5,411 nucleotides of DNA, from positions 1 to 5,411 of the forward strand of contig JAJFFI010000332.1 in assembly GCA_021776755.1 (NCBI GenBank), given 5' to 3'. The DNA comes from Alphaproteobacteria bacterium. GTDB taxonomy: Bacteria; Pseudomonadota; Alphaproteobacteria; JAJFFI01. Numbering within the stretch: position 1 is the stretch's first letter; every line of letters begins with the position of its first letter. A program made the translations under genes and the position numbers. The notes below the pieces were generated by a model. That model saw only the letters and a program-made list of their open reading frames with translations. It did no database searches and had not been told where the DNA came from. Shown here one piece after another: positions 1 through 5,411 of this stretch.

Positions 1-368
1 AGGTGAAAGCGGGCGGCCGGGAACTGGTCGCAGCCGCCGGCGTGGTCATAGTGCAGATGCGTGAGGATGACGTCGCTTGCCGCGGCCGCCTCGACGCCGA
101 TTGTGGCGAGGCCTTCGGTTGCGGTCCGCAGCAGCGTCCGCCCGCGCGCCGCGGCGTCCGCCGCGCCGAACCCGGTATCGATGACGTATGTTCCGGACGG
201 CCCGACCGCCGCCCAGACAAAATAGTCGATCGGCAGCGGGACATCGTGCGAGTCGCGCGCCCCGCCGTCCTGTCCCGCCGGGGGGTCGATGAAATTGTCG
301 CCCCGCACGCGCTCCGGCATGGTGGCGTAGCGGATGGCGTAGAGCTCGTAGGTCCCGGGGTCGGACAT
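1..368 (-). CDS. MBL-fold hydrolase, N-acyl homoserine lactonase-like (N-terminal part, cut by window edge)
   Basis: Reading the minus strand from the ATG at 368 gives 122 codons that stay open to the left edge. The protein begins MSDPGTYELYAIRYATMPER. It carries the first metal-binding motif of the metallo-beta-lactamase fold, THLHYDHAGG, at residues 103-112 (His104, His106, Asp108, His109), preceded by the usual strand-turn VIDTGFG at residues 62-68. The long N-terminal part before the metal motif and the HLHYDHAGG form are typical of the N-acyl homoserine lactonase/AttM-like branch, which opens lactone rings with a dinuclear zinc centre. The true substrate cannot be told from sequence. A GAAGG ribosome site (377-381) lies 8 bases before the ATG, which supports this start. 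The gene is divergent from the dehydrogenase at 450, so the two may share regulation. The C-terminal metal ligands lie outside the window. The fold is sure; lactonase activity is only likely. Confidence 0.87.
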   Translation of the reverse strand, partial: MSDPGTYELYAIRYATMPERVRGDNFIDPPAGQDGGARDSHDVPLPIDYFVWAAVGPSGTYVIDTGFGAADAAARGRTLLRTATEGLATIGVEAAAASDVILTHLHYDHAGGCDQFPAARFH

Positions 369-397
369 CGGTGTCGCCTTCGTCTGTTTGCGCGGGC

Positions 398-428
398 ATC
401 ATAGCGCCCGGCGCATGGGTACGGGCAA
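398..428 (-). promoter_or_regulatory. Possible promoter of the MBL-fold hydrolase
   Basis: On the minus strand a TATGAT -10 element (398-403), one mismatch from TATAAT, lies about 30 bases before the hydrolase ATG and would start transcription near 391. A weaker TTGCCC -35 candidate (423-428) sits 19 bases upstream of it, which is longer than the ideal 17. An 11-base palindrome, GCGCC-C-GGCGC (404-414), fills part of the spacer and could be an operator. In such GC-rich DNA it could also be chance. Confidence 0.3.
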
Positions 429-449
429 TCGCAGGGGAGCCGGAAGACG

Positions 450-1336
450 ATGACGGAATTCTCGACAATCGGATTTATCGGACTGGGCGTCATGGGCCTG
501 CCGATGTGCGGCCATGTGGCGCGGAAGTCGGGAGCGCAGGTGATGGCGCTCGACGCTGACCCCGTCCGCGCGGGTTTGCTGGCCGATAACGGCGTGGCGG
601 CGGCTGCCTCCGTCGCCGGGATTGCCGCGGCCGCCGATCTCATCCTGCTGTCGCTGCCCGGCGAGGCCGAGGTCGAGGCGGTCTGTCTTGGGCCGGACGG
701 CATTGCCGCACACGGGAAGGCCGGTCAGATCGTGGCCGATCTCTCCACGGTGCCGGTATCGCTCGCCCGCAAGATAGCTGCCGCACTCGCCGAAAAAGAC
801 ATCGCCTTTGCCGACGCCCCCGTGACGCGGACCGCGCAGGCGGCCGTCGACGCGACCCTGTCGATCATGGTGGGGGCAACGCTGGACCTGTTTGCGCGGC
901 TGGAGCCGGTCTTGCGCTGGATGGGCTCCGACGTGACCCGTTGCGGCGAGACCGGCACCGGGCAGGCGATGAAGCTGCTGAATAACATGGTCTGCTTTCA
1001 GACCACCAACGCGCTCGCCGAGGCACTGGCGATGGCGCGGCGCACGGGCGTTGGCGACGACGTGTTCCTGCAGGTGCTGGGCATCGGCACGGCGGACAGC
1101 TTCGCACTCCGCAACCACTGCACAAAGTCGATGATCCCCGGCACTTTCGCGACCGGCACCTACTCAACCCGCTACGCCATCAAGGACGCGGGCTATTGCC
1201 TCAAGCTTGCCGAAGACACCGGCGTCGACGCCCGCGGCGGCCGGCTCGCGATGGAGCGCCTACGGCAGGCCGACAAAGCCGGGTTCGGGGTAGAGTATTA
1301 TCCGGTAATCTACCGGGTCGTGGACCCGACCGGAGT

Positions 1337-1340
<4 letters not shown>
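450..1340 (+). CDS. NAD(P)-dependent beta-hydroxyacid dehydrogenase (3-hydroxyisobutyrate dehydrogenase family)
   Basis: This 296-residue protein has the usual length and order of the family: an N-terminal Rossmann domain, then an all-helical C-terminal domain. The dinucleotide loop [12 protein letters not shown] spans residues 8-19. Asp35 at the end of the second strand suggests NAD rather than NADP (inference). The substrate-binding motif is DAPVTRT (122-128), where most relatives have DAPVSGG. The catalytic segment [12 protein letters not shown] (169-180) holds the conserved Lys175 and Asn179. Known members oxidise small 3-hydroxyacids or reduce semialdehydes in the cytoplasm, for example 3-hydroxyisobutyrate, tartronate semialdehyde and 6-phosphogluconate-like acids. 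The altered motif argues against naming it MmsB or GarR. An AGGGGAG ribosome site (433-439) supports the ATG at 450. Its stop codon overlaps that of the convergent argG, and the divergent lactonase-like gene may be a functional partner. Confidence 0.93.
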
Positions 1341-2557
<1,217 letters not shown>

Positions 2558-2577
2558 GTCTGTGTCCAGTAAGCCGC

Positions 2578-2602
2578 GCCGGGGCGAAAATGCGCGCCCG
2601 GC
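2578..2602 (-). promoter_or_regulatory. GC-rich hairpin in the argG leader
   Basis: Between the FHA gene stop and the argG start the minus strand can form an 8-bp stem with one bulged G and an 8-base loop (arms 2578-2586 and 2595-2602). It ends about 20 bases before the argG ATG. No T-run follows, so it is not a standard terminator. It could stabilise the argG message or damp read-through from upstream genes, but it may also be a chance product of high GC. Confidence 0.25.
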
Positions 2603-2628
2603 AAGCGTCGATTCTCAGATATCAGGTG

Positions 2629-3279
2629 TCAGGCGTTGGTGAGCCGCAGGCGGGTTTCGCCGACGATAATCTCGGTGCCGCTTTTCACCTCGATGGCATT
2701 GCCGGCCTCAAGGAACTCGCCTTCGACCATGGTACCGTTCGAGGAATTCAGGTCTTCGACGTGAAGTGCGCCGGCGTGCTCGGTAAAGCGGGCGTGCTGG
2801 CGCGAGATGCTGCTGTCATTCACCACCAGCTCGCACTGCTCGGGATCGCGCCCGATCAGCAGCCCGCCGCTCTCGTAGAAATCGACGACCGAGAACCGCA
2901 GGCGGACGGCGTGGCCGTCGGCATCGAAGCCTGACAGCATCCAGCCCAGCGAGTCCTCGCTTTTTCGCGGGCCCTTGCCGGCGGTCTCGCCGCCGGCATC
3001 GGATTCGTGCTTCCGGCGGTCGACAATGGTGCCGGCCGAGCCCTCGGGGTCAAGCTCGCCCGCATCATAGTCGCCCTGATTTCCGGTGACGGTATAGTTC
3101 GGGCCGCCGGACCCGGAGAGGGTTCCGGCCACGGGCGCATCGTGGCCAATCGGCGGCGCGGTGTGTTCGTCGTCGCGCGGCAGCGGATCGGTGTAGACAT
3201 TGCCCTGGGGCGCCAGCGCCGGCCATTCGGCAAAGGCGAACAGCCAGATCACCACGATGTTCACCAACGGGATCAGCAT
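2629..3279 (-). CDS. Membrane-anchored FHA-domain protein (surviving reading frame downstream of an amber codon)
   Basis: This is the 216-codon frame open after an in-frame TAG at 3301-3303. It starts with one hydrophobic helix, MLIPLVNIVVIWLFAFAEWP (residues 1-20). An acidic, Gly/Ser/Thr-rich linker follows (about 21-110), and a C-terminal FHA domain ends the protein (about 112-216). The FHA hallmarks are all visible: LLIGRD (140-145), SISRQHARF (157-165) and DLNSSNGT (176-183). Intact FHA domains bind phosphothreonine peptides and usually act with Ser/Thr kinases; no kinase gene is in this window. The frame continues upstream past the TAG to an ATG at 3399 with a good ribosome site, so the ancestral protein was probably about 256 residues with two helices. 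Whether this part is translated from the ATG at 3279, which has no convincing ribosome site, is unknown. The other explanations are stop read-through, a sequence error, or a pseudogene. It lies 71 bp upstream of argG. Confidence 0.8.
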   Translation of the reverse strand: MLIPLVNIVVIWLFAFAEWPALAPQGNVYTDPLPRDDEHTAPPIGHDAPVAGTLSGSGGPNYTVTGNQGDYDAGELDPEGSAGTIVDRRKHESDAGGETAGKGPRKSEDSLGWMLSGFDADGHAVRLRFSVVDFYESGGLLIGRDPEQCELVVNDSSISRQHARFTEHAGALHVEDLNSSNGTMVEGEFLEAGNAIEVKSGTEIIVGETRLRLTNA

Positions 3280-3300
3280 GGTGAGCGACCACCAGCCGGA

Positions 3301-3399
3301 CTACCCCGCGCGCCGCGCGATCCGCCAGAAAAACCAGATAAAGAGCGCCGTCAGGCCGAGACTGATGACGAGCGAGCCGATGGCGACAACGATTTCCAT
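3301..3399 (-). pseudogene. N-terminal fragment of the FHA-domain gene, ended by an in-frame amber codon
   Basis: From the ATG at 3399 the minus strand reads 32 codons, starting MEIVVAIGSLVISLGLTALF and ending WRIARRAG, then TAG at 3301-3303. The same frame continues without a frameshift as SGWWSLTMLIPLVNIVV into the FHA gene. The pieces joined across the stop give a coherent two-helix membrane module: helix 1 at about residues 4-24, a basic turn RIARRAG, and helix 2 at about 41-58. The neighbouring 70-residue protein matches this module. The ATG at 3399 has an AGAGGG ribosome site 9 bases upstream, so it is the likely original start. TAG is one base from TAC/TAT (Tyr), TGG (Trp), CAG (Gln) and AAG (Lys). 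The event looks like a single nonsense substitution or a base-call error. As it stands it would yield a 32-residue single-helix peptide. Confidence 0.65.
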
Positions 3400-3462
3400 G
3401 CTCAGCAGCCCTCTGCTTCAGTCATTGGCGCGGCGCATCCAGGTGCGGTCCGGCCGGTCATG

Positions 3463-3675
3463 TCAGTACTGCCCGTCGACATCGGGCCAGTCGGCGAACG
3501 CGAGGATCAGGATGCAGATCAGGAAGCCGATGCCGGGGACGAAAACCAGCAGCGAGAGATACGGGTTCATTCCGGTCTTGCCGAAAATCTTCCAGATCGG
3601 AAACAGGTATAGCGCGATCATCACCACGAAGATGATGACCAGCTGCACAATGCCCAATCCCATGCTTGCGTCCAT
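3463..3675 (-). CDS. Small two-helix membrane protein, paralogue of the FHA protein's membrane module
   Basis: This 70-residue protein is almost wholly membrane-embedded. Helix 1 covers about residues 7-26 (GIVQLVIIFVVMIALYLFP). A basic turn follows, WKIFGKTGMNP (28-38), then helix 2 (about 39-60), then an acidic tail AFADWPDVDGQY (59-70). I cannot assign a function. The pattern of a basic turn, a hydrophobic stretch with a central proline and an AFADWP end recurs in the FHA gene downstream (RIARRAG, MLIPLVNI, AFAEWP), so the two probably arose by duplication. By the positive-inside rule the basic turn would face the cytoplasm, with both termini outside; this is an inference. The ATG at 3675 has GAGG 7 bases upstream, while the next ATG (Met5) has no ribosome site, so the longer start is preferred. 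It is the first gene of a likely unit with the FHA gene (63-bp gap) and argG. Confidence 0.82.
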   Translation of the reverse strand: MDASMGLGIVQLVIIFVVMIALYLFPIWKIFGKTGMNPYLSLLVFVPGIGFLICILILAFADWPDVDGQY

Positions 3676-3854
3676 GCCCTGTCCTCATTGCCGGGTGCGC
3701 GCTCTGCCACGAGGGGCCCCACCCAATTCCGGCACCCTGCATATTTGTCTAGCACATGCCGGGCCGCGATTCAGCCATCGCGTTCCAGAACCGGCAGGTT
3801 GCGAAGCGATGGCAAAACGGTTGTCTGACAGAGACTCTACAGGGTTCGCGTCGG

Positions 3855-3899
3855 AAAAATCCAGCCATCTGGCAGGGCCGCAGGCGCCTGCCCCCTGGA
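3855..3899 (-). terminator. Likely rho-independent terminator after the D-2-hydroxyacid dehydrogenase
   Basis: Three bases after the dehydrogenase stop the minus strand reads TCCAG (3895-3899), which pairs with CTGGA (3860-3864). Directly after that comes a run of five T (3855-3859). Inside the loop a second stem, GGCAGG with CCTGCC (3887-3892 and 3871-3876), adds stability. The outer stem is only 5 bp, so efficiency is uncertain. The position and T-run fit a terminator that separates this gene from the small membrane protein gene at 3675, 226 bp further on. Confidence 0.5.
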
Positions 3900-3901
3900 C
3901 G

Positions 3902-4888
3902 CTAGAACATGGTTTCGAGCACGCGATCGGGCGGGGCATGGCCGTCGACGAAGGTCTTGATGTTGATGATGACCTTTTCGCCCATGTCGATGCGGCCCTC
4001 GATGGTGGCCGACCCCATGTGCGGCAGCAGCACGACATTGTCGAGTTCGACCAGCCTGGGATTGACCGCGGGCTCGTGCTCGAAGACATCGAGGCCGGCG
4101 CCGGCAAGTTCGCGCGCGGCCAGCATGCGGGTCAGCGCATTCTCGTCGATGACCTCGCCGCGGGACGTGTTCACGATGTAGGCGTGATCCGACAGCAGCT
4201 TGAGCCGGCGGGCCGACAGCAGGTGATATGTGGCCGGCGTGTGCGGGCAGTTGACCGAAACGATGTCCATATGGGCCAGCATCTGGTCGAGACTTTCCCA
4301 GTGCGTCGCCTCAAGCTCGGCCTCGAGCTCGGGCTGCACCCGGCGGCGGTTGTGATAGTGGATCGACAGGCCAAAGCCCCGCGCGCGGCGCGCCACCGCG
4401 GTGCCGATACGCCCCATGCCGATAATGCCGAGCCGCTTGCCCCAGATGCGGTGGCCGAGCATCGCGGTCGGCGACCAGCCGGACCAGTCGCCGCTTCGCA
4501 TGACGCGCTCGCCCTCGCCGACCCGGCGCGGCACCGAGAGGATCAGCGCCATCGTCATGTCGGCGGTGTCCTCGGTCAGGACGCCCGGCGTGTTGGTGAC
4601 CGTGATCGAGCGCTGGCGCGCGGTCGCGAGATCGATGTGATCGACGCCGGTGCCGAACGACGCGATGAGTTTGAGGTTGTCGCCAGCCTGCGTCAGAACC
4701 GACTTGTCAATCTCGTCGGTGACCGTCGGAACCAGCACGTCGGCGGTTTTCACCGCCTCGACCAGTTCGGTCTGGGACATCGGCGTGTCGTCGCGGTTCA
4801 GGCGCGTGTCGAACAGTTCCATCATCCGCGTTTCGATCGCGTCAGGCAGCTTCCGGGTAACGACTACGACCGGCTTCTTCCGGGACAT
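3902..4888 (-). CDS. D-2-hydroxyacid dehydrogenase, glyoxylate/hydroxypyruvate reductase type
   Basis: The 328-residue protein is full length for the D-isomer-specific 2-hydroxyacid dehydrogenase family. The substrate loop is SFGTGVDHID (77-86), and NTPGVLTEDTADMTMAL (99-115) is a further conserved block. The coenzyme loop is GIIGMGRIG (154-162). The catalytic set is complete: Arg243 in NTSRGEVIDE (240-249), Glu272 in DVFEHEP (267-273) and His290 in LPHMGSAT (288-295). NRRR (180-183) after the second strand of the coenzyme domain is basic, which suggests NADPH (inference). Characterised relatives reduce glyoxylate to glycolate or hydroxypyruvate to D-glycerate in the cytoplasm. GyaR/GhrA-like names are possible, but substrate cannot be fixed from sequence. 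A strong AAGGAG ribosome site 6-7 bases upstream fixes the start at 4888. It is transcribed alone and divergently from the SH3 protein gene, with a likely terminator just after it. Confidence 0.95.
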   Translation of the reverse strand: MSRKKPVVVVTRKLPDAIETRMMELFDTRLNRDDTPMSQTELVEAVKTADVLVPTVTDEIDKSVLTQAGDNLKLIASFGTGVDHIDLATARQRSITVTNTPGVLTEDTADMTMALILSVPRRVGEGERVMRSGDWSGWSPTAMLGHRIWGKRLGIIGMGRIGTAVARRARGFGLSIHYHNRRRVQPELEAELEATHWESLDQMLAHMDIVSVNCPHTPATYHLLSARRLKLLSDHAYIVNTSRGEVIDENALTRMLAARELAGAGLDVFEHEPAVNPRLVELDNVVLLPHMGSATIEGRIDMGEKVIINIKTFVDGHAPPDRVLETMF

Positions 4889-4903
4889 CCCACTCTCCTT
4901 GAT

Positions 4904-4923
4904 CCAACCGGGGCCAACCGGGG
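4904..4923. repeat. Two tandem copies of a 10-base repeat in the dehydrogenase leader
   Basis: CCAACCGGGG occurs twice in perfect tandem (4904-4913 and 4914-4923), followed by two more matching bases. It lies just upstream of the ribosome site of the D-2-hydroxyacid dehydrogenase, so the message would carry CCCCGGTTGG twice. It may be simple slippage or a small binding site; two copies are too few to tell. Confidence 0.7.
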
Positions 4924-5025
4924 CCTACGTCGCCGGCTGCGGCCGGACGGGTGCGCAAAAATGGCCGAATCTCGCGACCTGAGCACCCGGTACAAGTGCC
5001 CGTAACAAGCTGAAAAACTGCGCCC

Positions 5026-5054
5026 GCCATAGCAAGCCCCCGGGCGCTTGTCCA
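5026..5054 (-). promoter_or_regulatory. Probable promoter of the D-2-hydroxyacid dehydrogenase
   Basis: The minus strand has TGGACA (5049-5054; one mismatch to TTGACA), a 17-base spacer and TATGGC (5026-5031) in the GCTATGG context often seen in alphaproteobacterial housekeeping promoters. Transcription would start near 5019, giving an untranslated leader of about 130 bases that includes the 10-base tandem repeat. The -10 is weak in its last three positions. Confidence 0.4.
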
Positions 5055-5096
5055 GCATTTGCGGGCAGCACCGGGATGCCGCGTCCGGCGGCGCGC

Positions 5097-5125
5097 TTGA
5101 CCGCGTCACCGGGCGCTCACATAAC
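5097..5125 (+). promoter_or_regulatory. Probable promoter of the SH3-domain protein, implying a leaderless message
   Basis: TTGACC (5097-5102) and CATAAC (5120-5125) are separated by exactly 17 bases. Five of six and four of six positions match the sigma-70 consensus. The start point would fall about 7 bases after the -10, at or one base before the ATG at 5133. The lack of a good ribosome site before that ATG agrees with a leaderless transcript. Confidence 0.42.
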
Positions 5126-5132
5126 CGGAAAC

Positions 5133-5411
5133 ATGGCGCGCTACCGCCACTTTTGGAAAGTCGCGAGGGTCGCCGTCCTCGCGCTGCTGCTGGCCGCCAT
5201 TCCCATTGTGGTTCCGGTCGCGGACGCCGTGGCGCAGGGCCTGCCGCTGCCGCGCTTCGTTTCGCTGCGCGCCGAAAAGGCGAACGTCCGCACCGGGCCC
5301 GGCGTGCGGTATCCGGTCGAATGGGTTTATGTGCGAAAAAGCCTGCCGCTCGAGATCACCGCCGAGTTCGAGCACTGGCGAAAGATCCGCGACTGGGAAG
5401 GCACCGAGGGC
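5133..5411 (+). CDS. Exported SH3-domain protein (N-terminal part, cut by window edge)
   Basis: The 93 codons to the right edge encode a secreted protein of the bacterial SH3 type. A basic N terminus (MARYRHFWKVAR) precedes a hydrophobic core (about residues 13-27), with a plausible signal peptidase I site at AVA/Q (34/35). The mature part starts GLPLPRFVSLRAEKANVRTG and continues with GPGVRYPVEWVY (55-66) and HWRKIRDWEGTEG (81-93). ANVRTGPG followed by a spaced W/V segment and the RKIRDWEG turn is the common pattern of periplasmic SH3b domains. These often bind cell-wall peptides, but no specific role is established for this subgroup. The ATG at 5133 is chosen because it starts the signal peptide. 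Only a weak GGAA lies in front of it, and the promoter appears to start transcription almost at the ATG. It is divergent from the D-2-hydroxyacid dehydrogenase. Confidence 0.88.
   Translation, partial: MARYRHFWKVARVAVLALLLAAIPIVVPVADAVAQGLPLPRFVSLRAEKANVRTGPGVRYPVEWVYVRKSLPLEITAEFEHWRKIRDWEGTEG

Noticed and set aside
46..468. A 140-codon minus-strand frame overlapping the left-edge hydrolase
   Set aside because: It lies in a different frame from the MBL hydrolase starting at 368, which carries the HLHYDHAGG metal motif. This frame is Arg-rich with no domain and would overlap the divergent gene's start.
399..1118. A 239-codon minus-strand frame opposite the first dehydrogenase
   Set aside because: It is antisense to a complete 3-hydroxyisobutyrate dehydrogenase-type gene with GLGVMG and the catalytic Lys motif. 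The shadow has no domain features.
2578..2602. Rho-independent terminator between the FHA gene and argG
   Set aside because: The stem is strong, but no T-run follows on the minus strand, so it was kept only as a possible leader structure.
3676..3901. A promoter for the small membrane protein, FHA and argG unit
   Set aside because: TAGACA-like and AAATAT-like stretches occur near 3740-3760 on the minus strand, but no pair has acceptable spacing and match on both elements. A promoter is expected here but cannot be placed.
3200..5005. A 601-codon open frame on the plus strand
   Set aside because: It runs antisense through the D-2-hydroxyacid dehydrogenase and the small membrane protein gene, both with clear family motifs and ribosome sites. 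Its translation is a low-complexity mix of Arg, Asp and His with no recognisable domain. Long antisense frames are common in GC-rich DNA.
5106..5375. An 89-codon minus-strand frame opposite the SH3 gene
   Set aside because: It overlaps, on the opposite strand, a clear signal peptide and SH3 domain. It has no ribosome site or recognisable motif.

Overview
This is a GC-rich chromosomal window whose gene density, GC-biased third codon positions and protein families (ArgG, a D-2-hydroxyacid dehydrogenase, a secreted bacterial SH3 protein) best fit an alphaproteobacterium. That assignment is an inference from gene content, not from a marker gene. No RNA gene, insertion sequence, CRISPR array or prophage gene was seen. 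Coding density is high, and the longest stretch without a gene is about 244 bp (4889-5132).

Layout, left to right. (1) On the minus strand, the N-terminal 122 codons of a metallo-beta-lactamase-fold hydrolase of the N-acyl-homoserine-lactonase-like type run off the left edge. (2) Divergent from it across 81 bp lies a complete NAD(P)-dependent beta-hydroxyacid dehydrogenase (3-hydroxyisobutyrate dehydrogenase family). (3) It converges tail to tail with argG, argininosuccinate synthase, on the minus strand. The two stop codons overlap on one CTAG. (4) Upstream of argG and in the same direction are a FHA-domain membrane protein gene and a 70-codon two-helix membrane protein gene. The three are close enough (gaps of 63 and 71 bp) to form one transcription unit. 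The FHA gene has an in-frame amber codon at codon 33 of what looks like its original reading frame, inside its N-terminal membrane module. (5) Further upstream, also on the minus strand, is a D-2-hydroxyacid dehydrogenase (glyoxylate/hydroxypyruvate reductase type) with a plausible rho-independent terminator just after it. (6) Divergent from that gene is the start of an exported SH3-domain protein, cut by the right edge.

The window is mostly core metabolism: arginine biosynthesis through ArgG and two unrelated hydroxyacid dehydrogenases. The least ordinary part is 2629-3675. There, two adjacent genes share a small two-helix membrane module ending in AFADWP or AFAEWP. One copy is fused through a long acidic linker to a phosphothreonine-binding FHA domain and is interrupted by the amber codon. 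Nothing here amounts to a clearly new system. The amber codon, the duplicated membrane module, a possibly leaderless SH3 transcript and the altered substrate-binding motif of the first dehydrogenase are the points that merit checking.
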